The translations under genes were made by a program, and so were the position numbers. DNA of 64,000 nucleotides from Corallochytrium limacisporum. Taxonomy: Eukaryota; Opisthokonta. The notes beneath the pieces are model-generated. The model saw nothing but the letters and a program-made list of their open reading frames with translations. It was not told where the DNA came from and did no database searches. The DNA lies in assembly GCA_002811645.1 (NCBI GenBank), contig PDIP01000030.1:86481-150480 (forward strand), read 5' to 3'. Each line of letters starts with the position of its first letter. Within the stretch, counting starts at the first letter, position 1. This document shows, in pieces, positions 29,352 to 40,715 of this stretch.

Positions 29352-29922
29352 ATGGAGAGAGATTTCCCTCGAAATCAAATTGCACCCGCTGTTCCGTACC
29401 TCACCATTTTAGCGCTGGCTGGTTAATTATGTTCAAAAAGGAACCCAGTTTCTTCGCTATAGAAAGATTGGAACTATTTTGCGCACTTCAGAAGTTGCCC
29501 CGTCATCAATACCGAGGTTTTCGGGACATGCGCACGTCTTGCGAACGGCGACCCAGGCGGAAGTGCGGGGCTTGATGTGATTGATGATGCAAGTGGAAGA
29601 AGGTATGGCGAATATATGTCAATGCAGGAACTGAATTCGGTTTCAAGTTTTTTTTTACGGATGTAAGTCAATTCCAGGCAGCACTAATTATCACCTTCTT
29701 ATAGATATGCCCTTTTCAACACTCGAGGCTCCATTGACGTGCTTTGCCAGCTCGAGCGACTGAAACGGCAATGGAAAAGCACCTCAAAATATTTGATAAG
29801 GATTACTTTTAACGATTGCGTTTATGGGTGCACAGCTGGATGACGCTTTTCTCGTCCGCCCTTCGGGACGACCGGCAACGACATCGAGATGTTCTCATAC
29901 TGAAGATATGCGCTCTGCATAA
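29352..29922 (+). pseudogene. Decayed intron-containing gene, unidentified
   Basis: Protein-like sequence on the plus strand starts at an ATG (29352) and changes frame around 29420, 29515 and 29805. Its most convincing part is 29480-29662, encoding GlyAspProGlyGlySerAlaGlyLeuAspValIleAspAsp and ending at a GTAAGT donor. A CTAAT and a TATAG acceptor ending at 29704 define a 42-base intron, after which the frame stays open for 44 codons. Without splicing the frame stops at once. A perfect copy of the 12-base motif lies 225 bp upstream. The family is not recognised; the frame changes argue for a pseudogene. Confidence 0.33.
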
Positions 29923-32900
29923 TCAGATAATAACTTGGAGACAACGACTACGAGGATATTACGCCATTGCCGAGGAAGTAAGTGTGGAGGCGCGTACAAA
30001 TCAACGACGAAGGGCGGGACGGAACGGGACGGAGCTTCGTTAAGTACTGTGAATACTGGCAAATGGACCGACGTAGTCATCGGTGCAACGCACGGCAGTG
30101 TTGAGAGTTGGAACGAGGACCAGCATGTTCAGCAATGAGCCCTCCGATGGCAAGTGCACAATTAACAGAGAAAAGGAGAAGGTCAGCCGACAGCTGGGGC
30201 TACACTGTGGCATTAAACCGAATAAAAACATATCCTTTATGAAAGTTGTAAAGGAAAGTTGTAAAGGAAAGATGGGTGGATCCTTTAGATGTCATCAAGT
30301 ATGAAGCCATCGGCGAGCGGTCTCTGATGTACTGACATCTTCTACACGCATTCGGTGCGGATAGAGATGGCATACGGCTGTGAGTTACGGACAGACTGCA
30401 AGCACTCAAAGGCTTGCTAATGATGGAGAGAGCCTGTGTTCATGTGTCGCCCACAGGAATGAGCACTGTGCCGAAATTCTGCAAGAACGCAAACCGCCTG
30501 GGAGAGTGTTCTTTGACATGATCTCTGCCGACCGTGGCAGCACGCTCACTTGTGTACACGAGGGCAGAAGCCTCATTCCACGCCAGCGACGAAGTCCGGG
30601 TACCTATTCAGACACAAAATCAATCCCTGCATCGCACATCGTCTCCCCGGCGGGCCCAGCCGATTCGTGATAGAAGAAGACATACATGCGCGAGGTATAT
30701 AGCACCCACCGGCCATTTTGTGAATGGAGCCGGATGGCTGTCGTGGTCTGCATTGAGAGTCAGGGCAGGTGAGAGTTCGGAGCAGTTCGAGCGCACACAT
30801 TTGATATGATCGAAAGACTGGGCCGCACACTCCCAAAGCAAGTACCAAAAAAATGTCGTTGCTGTGGGTGAGGTGGCGAGCCATTCCGCGGACGAGAAGG
30901 AGCCGGGAAGTTCATGCCAGATTAGTTCGTAGTGTTTCTATAGGAGACGGAGTGGGTAGACATAGCCTGTATATTGACATAGAGTCATTTGAAGCCTGAA
31001 CAACATTTCCATCGCCTCTGGGTAGAGAATGACGATGTGAAATCACTTGTTCCATTTGACGTCGCCACACAATCTTGCAGTATTTCCATAGAAATTCTAT
31101 AGTGATTTCGACGCTAGACTTGAGACCCTACCCCGCTTGCCGTGGTCTAGCAGAAGCAACAGCTAAGGAGTTCCGTTGGGGAACGGAACACGCAGCAAAC
31201 GATGAATTAGAACGATCGATTTTGAGTTTCCACACCAGAGGTATAGAGAATATTAGAAATTCTTCTTTCCATAATAAATATAGTGGTATTTTCACTTACG
31301 TGGAGCACGCCGCGTGAGAAAATGAGAACTTCATGGGACCCATAGTCTTGTTTGTGGAGACCTTCTAAACAATGACAAAGAGAGTTTTGGTGTTATCATC
31401 TGCCGGTGTGGGGTGGCTTGCGATGCCCTGCCCACTCGCCTATGGTTGCTGTGGTGCAGACTCCATTTAGTTTATATGACGCAGAGACGGACACAGATGG
31501 GCAAGAATGAAATTTCAAAATGCTAGATGTCCTGCTTAAGCGCTCTTTTTTCTTTTTTTGCCGCACTCCGCATGGGTGTGCGTGGATGTCAAAATCGGGC
31601 GCTGTCTGGCAATCAAACCACAGGTGAAGGAGGAGAAGAAGGTATGAGAGGGAAATACTGCAGTAAGCGCATTGGTATAGGAACGGAGCGCAGTGTCATC
31701 GCACCGGGACAGAGAGACAATGCTGGCAAACAGTACTGTACTTGGGAAATGAAATTAGCCAGACAGTGAAGGGAATATCAAATTCACTATCACAGTTCTC
31801 TCTAGCACCGCTGGTCTACTCTGCTGGTCCTATTTTCTTGGGGCGGTGGTTTCTTTTTTATATTTGTTTTTTGTGCATTGCCATAGCCGTACTGGACCGC
31901 CCCCTCCTAGCGCACTCTGTCCCTAACGGGAGCTACTTTACACGTCACGAGAGATAAACCTCTTATATTAGGCTCATACGATCCGCACGGTTGTTTTACC
32001 ATGTATGATACCCTAACCTTTGCGGTCTGTTTCGTCTGCTTCCGGTCAATTCTAAAACAAAAAAAAACATGGCAGCGCCGCCCGGTGGAAAGATTTTTCT
32101 CTGCTTCCACAGAGACGGAGATGGAGCAAGCGATCTCAAGGAATGGGGGAAGTCGGAATTAACGAGCGAGGCTATGCATTTCCATACTCATTAGACCAAG
32201 ACCTGACTGTCGTAGCGCACGCAAGTGCCACAGACATCCATGGAACTCCCGCATTGTGGGTCTCCAGATTGCAGCAGAGGACGATGATGTCCGCTTTCCT
32301 TCTCCTTCGCGACGTTTCGAAATGCACAATTTTGCTGCGGAATAGGGGACAGACAGGAGCGTATCTCATACTGAATGAATGAATAATTTGAGTAATGCCG
32401 CAGACACCATCTCAAATATTTCTGAAACTCGATCGCGAGAACGAGAGGCCTGAAACGAAAGGCGCTGCTTTAGAATAAATGAGATCGATGGATTCTTCTT
32501 TGGGCTTTTTCGTTTGGGGTTCCAATAGGAGAACGACACAAGTTCAACTTCCAGATTTATAGTGAAAGTGGTGTAGAAATTACACGACTCTGCTTTTCTG
32601 ACTTGTCCACGTCGGTATAAGTTCGCTCAGAAACATTGCACCAGGCAAGACAAGAAAAATGCAAAGCCCAGCCGAACGCAGGCGAGGGGAAACGCGGAAT
32701 GGAGCCAAGGCACGGCCGCACGCGGAGATATTTTTGCCTTACACAGCAAATCCACCGCAAGCAGGCTACATGGGCGCACAATAGTTTGGCTCGAAAATAA
32801 CAGTATAGTTTATATGCAATTGGGATCACCACTTGAGCCTTTGCCCCAGGGCGTCATTGGGCGGGTCTTTTAGACGGGGACCGATCTCTGGCCCACGGCT

Positions 32901-34956
32901 GCTCCCGTTCTCCTTCTGTTGTGAAGGATACCGCAGAGTACGGTGTTGTTGGTTGCTGGGTCTTGAATCCCACTCGTGCATAGGAAAGATCAATGTATTG
33001 AGTATTGAGTTGCTAGTCTTAGGTATGTCAAGAGGTTTATACACACTTCCTCGTGACCCAACGAAATTTCCTTCCCCCCTCACCCTCCGGGGCAACCTTT
33101 CGCAAGATAGTCGTCTGGGAGCACGTCAATTTAAGGCCAAGTGGGGAGGAGGGGGTTACTTCCTTGCTGTCGGTACTATTGTTCTGCAATACCTGGGCAG
33201 CGCGCGCGAAGGGCTCAGCAACACGGTCGCACCTTACCTGTTCTGGGTCGGCAAGCATTTTTCAACGCCCCCACAGCTGACATCCATGGACGGCTGTTCA
33301 CAAGAATATGAAAACATTGCGGTACATTACAATACATTTACCATACTAGACTTAAACTGGAACCATAGTGGAGAGTTAAGGAAGGGTGGGGAATCGATCG
33401 TCGTTCCTGGCGTTGCTGTTCTCTGAAGGAGAAGAAAAAAAATCCCTTCCACCCCCTCTGCGCTCACAGATAATGTATCGGTGTTCGGGGGTTTATTTTT
33501 GTGTTGGAGAACAGATGTGGAAGCATAGTAAAACGTCCTTTTTTTTTGCAGTCCTGTCGCGGTTGTGAATCTTGGGTTCTATTGTATTTATACTTCCATC
33601 ACGTCACCAATGGGCAGTGCTCACACCAGACATTAACTGAAAGGGCAACTCCAAGCACAGAATTCGCAAGACTCGACGAAGTAGCTTGAAAATTTACAGC
33701 ACTGTAGGAATAGAACCAATAAAAGTTTCTTTGAACTTTCCTCCTATTTTCCCCTCCTGTGAAACTGGGACAGTGGGCCTTGTTTGCAAACATGAACGAA
33801 TGGTCCAACCAGGACACCATCACCCATATCATCATCACAGGAAACACGGCAAGTACTTGCAGTAGTGGAAGCACTGCCAGCTGAAACTCTCTCCTGCTCG
33901 CCCCCACTGGAGGAAGGCCTGGTGCTATAGAAAATGTATGAATAACAGTTCTGGTAAAGGTATGACCAAATTACTCACGCTATCAAAAATTGGTTTCCCA
34001 CTACCCTGATTTCTCCGGATGGAGCTGGCCGTGGTCCTCCAGGGCTATATATTTAGTATAGACGGCTAGGTGTCAGCGGATTGATCGAGAGTGAGAAAAT
34101 GACTAAAGCAAAAGTAGTGGTTTTACGCGTGGCAATCTACCTCAATTTTCCCAGCCTAAACTCACGGTCTAAACCAACTGTCAGTTTCCGTTGACTATGC
34201 AGCTTGAATGGCCTTTTCTGGAGCACGTTTACATTTGCACCACCGGGCGGGTCAAGGGGGGCAATTCCACTGCCGAGAAACTGCGCAGAGCGGAAGGGGG
34301 AAGGGGGAAAGGGGGGGGGAAGGGGGAGAGAAAGAGAAAAATCCGGGTGGGGGAGGGGAAATGGGGCATATGGGGGAATTAGGGCGCCCATTCTTACCGA
34401 CATCGGTAAATGAGGGAAAAGGGGATGTCATCTGGAAATCAATTGAGAGCAATTTGGTGCTGAATGTACCGCACAAATGCAATATGATAATTGAAACAGT
34501 GCGCAGAAAAAGACGGAAGAAGGGAAAAGGGAAAGGAGGAGCAAGAAATTGTGGGGCGGGTCGGGTCGTCTTCGGGAGGTCTCTGATAAATACACACAGC
34601 ACTTTTAGGTGGGGTTAGGACCCGCTCAAAGACCGATAAACTGCGCGCGGCGGTGAGCACCTTAGGATCTGCTCTGCACAAGACATAGCGACATTGGAAG
34701 GCTGAGTCACGTAATCCATCACGAATTGCAAACTTAGCCGTAGAGATGAACGGTTGCGGGTCTGGACTCTTTGGGTATTTCAGAGGTCTAGAGAGAGTGC
34801 GTATACCCGACAACAAATTCAACCTTATTACATACCATCACAGAAAGCTAGAACAGACAGGGATCGCAATGGAAACTTCACTTTAAACGCCCAAAACATT
34901 ATCAAAAATTCGTTCTCAGGACACAGTCCAAAGAAACAACCTACACAGCTGCACTA
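29923..34956. other. Gene-poor region, right part
   Basis: No supported gene. A 13-base unit is repeated twice at 30241-30266, and a perfect motif copy lies at 34048-34059 (plus), about 900 bp before the next gene. Poly-purine sequence occupies 34270-34380 and 34500-34560. Several open frames (for example 31075-31317 and 32833-33426) lack recognisable features. Confidence 0.4.
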
Positions 34957-35469
34957 ATGGCAATGACAGACACAATGAGTCCTAGTACCGAACGGGGATT
35001 TTACACATTCAGCATTCCTCCCTACATGAAGGAGAAGGGTAAGGAGGACTCTCTGTCTTCTCTTCACCTAGAGTCACTGTTCGACATGAGCAGTATGAAG
35101 CAACATATGGCTGAGAACAAGTCTTCAGCAGTCCGCGCTGGCGCGAACCAAGATAGAGAGACAGAGACTCGCACCACCATCACTTCCGTGAACTCGCTGG
35201 ACGAGGATCAGATGAGCGAGACAGAGACCATTGACTCTACTTGCAAGTGCAATGTTAGCTTCTGTATGGAGCCTGCCGTCATTGAAGTTCACTCCAAGGA
35301 CGACTACGATCGCACTGGCAGCAAGAACCCGCGTCTATCTCTTCTGCAAAAGCTGAAGATCCGCGACGAGATGGTTAAGTTCAAGGAGTCCATGGACATT
35401 CATGAGGACTCAAAACACAACATTGACCGCATGAACTGGCTCACTCGGCCCGCTCACCAGTTCTTCTAA
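34957..35469 (+). CDS. Conserved-looking small protein of unknown function
   Basis: 170 residues, ATG start, ending in a clean stop 115 bp before the convergent MBIP gene. The first 100 residues are Ser, Thr and Glu rich and probably disordered. A short CysLysCysAsnValSerPheCys segment follows. The C-terminal 45 residues form a charged, likely helical block (ArgLeuSerLeuLeuGlnLysLeuLysIleArgAspGluMetValLysPheLys) ending GlnPhePhe. I do not recognise the family. Codon use resembles the neighbouring real genes (C/G-ending codons, few rare Leu codons), which supports coding status. Confidence 0.65.
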   Translation: MAMTDTMSPSTERGFYTFSIPPYMKEKGKEDSLSSLHLESLFDMSSMKQHMAENKSSAVRAGANQDRETETRTTITSVNSLDEDQMSETETIDSTCKCNVSFCMEPAVIEVHSKDDYDRTGSKNPRLSLLQKLKIRDEMVKFKESMDIHEDSKHNIDRMNWLTRPAHQFF

Positions 35470-35584
35470 TTGAAGAAATGTAGAGTATAAAAACACACAC
35501 ATACAATTAAAGAATCCATACTAGAGTACATTATCCAATCATCTATCCGAAGACCTTACGAATATTTGTCCCCATAACTACAGT

Positions 35585-36685
35585 CTATTGGTGCTCTTGT
35601 GCGAGCGTCGACCTCAGCTCATTGATGCGCTTGTCAATCTCTTCCATGGTCATGTCCGCACCGAATGACACTGTGCGGGTACGAGTGCGGCGAGAGGGTA
35701 GTTGAGGCCTCTCTTGCACGTCCTCCTGCTTGTCTTGCTCTCCGTCGGCCTCCACGAAGCGCCCTTCGTCCTCAGAATCCTCATCTACTTGGACCTCCCA
35801 GTTTTGCTGATAGTTTGCTGCTGAGTCATCTTTACCCGGTGCGTGCAGGTTCGTAATACCTGGTGTTGCAGATTCCAAAACAAGTAGGCGCTTTTCAATG
35901 GCTTTGAGTCGTTCGTAGACTGGAACATTGACCGGGGGTTCCTTGTAGTGGAGTCCAGCAGCATCCTCCAACATTCTCAATCGGTCGTCCATGGCTGCCG
36001 TAGCTCCAAGACCACGGAGGTTACGTGTCTGTCCTATACTCTTGTTAGTGGTCTTGGACAATGGTCCGTAGATCTGTTCGCTTGACAGAACTTTTATCCG
36101 CGGCCCACTATCGTTTTGGCGTGGTCTGGTTCGAGCTGATCCCGCATTCTCCACGTCGGCGTCGTCTTCTGCGGCAGTGTATTCCACTTCATTGCTTTCC
36201 GCATTGTGCTTGGAACATAACTCCATGAAAGCTGTGACTCTTCGATAGACTTCAGTGTGGTCTGCAACGATTTCTACTTCCTCCTTGTTTAGTCTTGCGT
36301 CATGGACAGTGCGTTGGCGGTCCTGTGCTTCGTTCAATAGGTTCTTGATCTCCGACTCTGACACGTCGGAAAGTTTCTTACGCTTCTGGATCTCACTGAT
36401 CAGACTGGGCAGTAAATCGTTGATTGCTTTGCGTACCAGCGCATTTGTATCGATTTCTGGCATCGTGACCGGACTCTCCTGTCCACTACCTACGGGCTCG
36501 TCATTCAGAGAGATATCGAGATCGTCGTCTTCCACACCCTGCTGATATTCATATCTCCGCCGTTTGATCTGTGCTGATCGTGGAGTCTGAGACGTCTTTT
36601 GCAACTGTGACGTAATATTCACCTCCACGAATTGGCTTACTGCCGACTGGAGTTTGTTCAGCTGCTCTGCGCTTAGGTTCTCCAT
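35585..36685 (-). CDS. MBIP-like subunit of the ATAC acetyltransferase complex
   Basis: 366 residues. The C-terminal part has the two signatures of MBIP (MAP3K12-binding inhibitory protein 1): TyrGluArgLeuLysAlaIleGluLysArgLeuLeuValLeuGlu at about 256-271, a short coiled coil, and a final MetGluGluIleAspLysArgIleAsnGluLeu helix after residue 345. The N-terminus has helices and an acidic region, and the middle is disordered. MBIP stabilises the GCN5-containing ATAC histone acetyltransferase in animals. Its presence is informative because ATAC is not known from yeasts. Assigned by motif recall, so moderately sure. Confidence 0.72.
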   Translation of the reverse strand: MENLSAEQLNKLQSAVSQFVEVNITSQLQKTSQTPRSAQIKRRRYEYQQGVEDDDLDISLNDEPVGSGQESPVTMPEIDTNALVRKAINDLLPSLISEIQKRKKLSDVSESEIKNLLNEAQDRQRTVHDARLNKEEVEIVADHTEVYRRVTAFMELCSKHNAESNEVEYTAAEDDADVENAGSARTRPRQNDSGPRIKVLSSEQIYGPLSKTTNKSIGQTRNLRGLGATAAMDDRLRMLEDAAGLHYKEPPVNVPVYERLKAIEKRLLVLESATPGITNLHAPGKDDSAANYQQNWEVQVDEDSEDEGRFVEADGEQDKQEDVQERPQLPSRRTRTRTVSFGADMTMEEIDKRINELRSTLAQEHQ

Positions 36686-39600
36686 TGTTTATGAAGAAAT
36701 TGTTACTATCGCCGGTGCTAGTTCCAGATTACATACTTGGTCCCCAAAAAACAACGAAACGAGATCTGCATATTAAGTATTGAACGTTTCCAAACTTCGA
36801 ACTATCTGTGTTGCAGATAAACTACTCTTCGTGGGTCGTAAATAACTACCTGAAAGTTGTAAAGTACCCGAGGCCCGCATAGCCAGAGGCTCCCCAATAC
36901 CCAGTGAACCGGAAACCCGCCCGCCTGGAAAACCGAACCCCACCTCACCAGCGCGCCAAAAAGGCAACCAATACTGAAAGTACCGGAACAGGGGTGGGAC
37001 TGCCTTGCACACCCCCACCACTGCCGCCTCTCGTGAAGCTCAAACCGGGGGCCAGGCGCCCATTAATTCACATTAATTATAAATTATTAGGGGTTGGATT
37101 AGAACACCCATTCAGGTTGGGATGCACAGACTGTTTGATGTCCGGCAGGCCAGAATCAGCGGAGTTTCATCCCTCACATCATCATTTGCAGTCCCGCCAT
37201 CATTGCCAAGGTAGGCACCCATTCATTGATCAACCATCACTGGCTGATGATACACATATTTACATACTTGCCAACGAGCATCCCACCGCTAACAGTCTGC
37301 TCCCAATAGAATCAGCATCGTTTTGGTCAGGTAGCATGGGAGGATCGCGAAGATGATCAATGGTATATTCCCGCTTCGTTGGGGCGCGATAAGTCTCCAC
37401 AAAGGGCAACGGTTAATTCACTCTAGATTCGATATAGGACCAATAAGATAATTTTCTCAACTCCTTAGCCTGGGCTTTCTTGATTAGCGCCAAGTTGACA
37501 TCCTTAACCTTTCTCAACGGTCCTGGTGCTCCTTGAATACGTTCTCTTCGATTCAACACCAACACCTATATATTTTCTATAGAATCCTGGCGTTTTCTTG
37601 TCGACTCTCTCAGGCCCTAATGGTACAAAGAGTCCACTCGGTAAGGTAGGGTGGTGAAAAAACTTTCTTCGTAACAGATCGTATCTCTCATACACAAGAC
37701 TATATATAATGTATATCATTTATACACAGTGGCAGTGCAAACAGAGGGAACAGGCTTTCGGGAATCAGTTGCCGCAGTGATTTCAATGAGAAAGATGAGA
37801 TACTCCCCTCAATTTTTCCCTCCTTTCCTGAGGGGCCCAAAGAATCTATGCTATCAGGAATGAAACGGGGCCATAAGGGAATCAATGTAGTCCAAAACGG
37901 TCACAGAGCGAGGAGCCGCCGCGATGTGAAATTTGAAAGCCGAGCCTCCTATTTCCGTATAAAATGGTGAAGACGGAAAAAAGAAAACCCCTCCCACTGA
38001 AAACGCAAGAGAAGAAGAGGCAGGGAACTCGGGGGAAGGGGCTAGGAACGAGGAAAACTGTGTTTAGAAAAAATGACGCCATTTGGGTCGCTGGAATCGG
38101 GCCAATTAGGCCTTGGGGGGGAAGAGTGCCGTCTTTGCTTCGCCATCGCTGTGCTCTTATATACCAAGGCAAACAAAGCTCTCCCTATTTCTGTATATAT
38201 GTTAAGTATTGTAAACCAGCACAACCAACCGGTCCACTTCGAAAGCAGTATTCGTGGCGCACCCATCCCACGGACACATCGGCCACGTCTAGGTTCTGCC
38301 GTCAGTGCTTATGTCGATGCTGGTGCACTGCTGTTGTCTTCTGGCCCTTGATGGTCTCTATGTATTCAGTACTGTTGACGAGACCCTACTGTAAGGAAAT
38401 AAGGGGCGAGATCGGAAAGCTAAACGAGGTCCCCCGGTCCTCCCCGCCGTCCCGGGGCCAATTGCAGTACGGGGTCGGGCAATTTTGTGTTGACCGTTTA
38501 TGGCTTCACGAGATCAGGAAGTCGGTACATTTAGTATGGTGTGCTTATTGTCGCTTAGAACGTCCGATTTTCTCTTACCACAAAAGACCACAGAGTCGGA
38601 CAGTAAATACCGACAAAACACAGCACGCGGAAAATCGCAAGTCAATTGCCTTGAAAACGACAGTCAGGCTTTACACAGGTCCTCTCATACCTTTCAGACG
38701 TGATGACAGGCAGGAGGCAAGGGAGAGGTGGGAAGGGCCCCCGGGAGGGAGTAGGGAGAGGCGAGAGAGACAGTAACAGAAGCGAGCCCCGCCGTTTATA
38801 GTTTCGTTGCTCCTGATCGCCCATCAACTTACCCTCGTCATTTGATGTTCCTTTTCATTCCTTGTGCGTGCTTTGGGTGTCACTGGTGTGTGTCAGAGAT
38901 CACCAAGCATGCCTCGGCTCAGCTGTACACAAACGACACTGGCACGAATATTTCGCTGGGATTCCAAATTCCGTTTTCTTCGCCCTCCCCTCCACCACCG
39001 TCTCCCCTACGACTCTGTTATGGTGTGTTTTCTGTCCCTGTTGCGTGCCTTATATGTTTCTGTGCGGGGGAGAGCGCATTAAAAAAAAATGCGCCATTTT
39101 CACACCGTGTCGGACCTGGTGCACAAGGCACCGCATACGCCCACCACCAGGCCCTGACCGCGAGTAGAATGAAATATTTACGAATGTGCAACTGACACAA
39201 CAATGGGCCCGAGCCAATGCAATTCATTTACTATTTCACAAGGGCATGGTTGACATGTACAGATATAAGAATAACCTATAACTCAGCTGACGGTTGCTGA
39301 CCAGTTTATCCACCTGTGGGTATGCTCGGTCATGAAATTCCAAGGCATTGCATGCCGCAGTTGAGTAAGCAAGAATGATAAGTGCGACCCCCAAGTCTGA
39401 TCTTCCGTTCCCATAGTGGGACGTATGCGGGCGAGCAACATGCGCGATTGCTTGCAGTTCCTTGGTATATTCGCAATATGAGGTGACCGCTTGCATTCCT
39501 GGGGGATATATCAGACTGGTCCACAATGACATGTTTGGGGTGGTTGTGTGGAGGGGATTCCAAGTTCCCTGAAGCAGGTGGGGGTGTGGGGTCCAGGAAT

Positions 39601-40715
39601 CATTTTTCCGTCTCTTCGGTACAGTGCCTGGTGCTTGATTGGAGGTGATATAACGATTCTGAAAGCTATCACAGTCTGTCTCTTCCCGTGATCCTCCCCT
39701 CTCCTTCGTTCCTTTCCTCCCCCCCCCCTTTCCTCTCGTCTTCCTAGCCCGCCCGCCCCTCCGGTCCTCGGGCCAACCGCCCCTTTCGTTTGTTTCGAAA
39801 TTTAAGCTACGGGCATAATTAGCTGCCTAAAACACTACGAAACCAGAGGATCTTGCTCCAAAGAGCGAAGGATGCGTGCCTGTGTGTGTGTGTGTTTGAA
39901 AAAAGAGTCATGCAGGTGTGGGTCAAGATGTGTTGCTCCAACGACGGCGATCGATTGCTCTTGCTGACTCTTCCCACCGATTTCTCGTGCTCTGCAGTAC
40001 TGAAAGAATAGGGATGTAGCGGTTTTGGAACCAAATACAAAGAAGCAACAACAAGAGCTGCTCCATTGAAAACCACGGGATCTTCCTTTCCCCCCCCCCC
40101 ACACCCCAATCCCCAGGGAGGGGTGGTAGGGGGAATGGTCCCCCCACCCCCCCCCCCCCCCCCCCGTGTATGCTGGAATGTCTACTTGCTTGTTAGGATC
40201 TACACGGCGGAGGGGGGAGGAAGCGGAAAAAAGGAGTACATTTTGTAGATGGCGTTAAAGAGAGTGGCCTTTTTAATATTCGTGGGGTGTGTGCGTACTG
40301 GTAAGTCGTGCTCTGGGTTGACCCGCGCCTTACGGCTCCGCTCGCGAAGCCGAGGGGGAAGTCTCCCCCGGAGACGCGAACGACAAGCAACATCGGCCAC
40401 CAAAGGATGGCTCTTTGAACGAGAGCACTTGGTGACATCGCATCAATGGATAGTGAAGATTTGTCAATGAGAAGAAAGGCTGAGTGCACGACCTGTTGAG
40501 AGTTCTTGACGACTCAGTAAAGCTATTTGATCCTGGTGGCACACAGCAGCTTATACGGCGAACAGTTTGATCATCTATCTTAGAAGTCACACCCTAGTTT
40601 ATATCACACGGGACAATCATCAGTATGGCCTGTGAAGAATCATCATAAGATTGAAGCCTGTTGGCATTATAAAAACATCGATAACCATAGAATGAGTCAT
40701 CAGCAATAGAAAAAC
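36686..40715. other. Divergent 4 kb gene-free region with motif cluster and poly-C tracts
   Basis: No supported gene. Four motif copies lie here, all plus strand: 36769-36780 (one mismatch), 38198-38209, 38361-38372 (one mismatch) and 38526-38537. C10-C19 runs lie at 39719-39728, 40090-40100 and 40147-40165. A 98-codon minus-strand frame with ATG (39236-39532) looks weakly protein-like. The 270-codon plus frame at 37964-38776 contains three motif copies and is probably not coding. Confidence 0.45.
38198..38537 (+). promoter_or_regulatory. Cluster of three dispersed 12-base motifs
   Basis: TAYRTTHAGTAY copies at 38198-38209 and 38526-38537 (perfect) and 38361-38372 (one mismatch), all in one orientation and spaced about 164 bp apart. 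The even spacing (163 and 165 bp) is notable. Function unknown. Confidence 0.4.

Noticed and set aside
32833..33426. 197-codon plus-strand frame
   Set aside because: No motif, mixed composition, no signal or helix pattern; may hold remnants but not supportable.
26319..34956. Transposon or retroelement in the gene desert
   Set aside because: No reverse transcriptase, integrase or transposase motif and no long terminal or inverted repeats were found by eye.
37964..38776. 270-codon open frame on the plus strand
   Set aside because: Composition is not protein-like (many Arg, Cys and Trp scattered), no domain seen, and three copies of the dispersed motif lie inside it.
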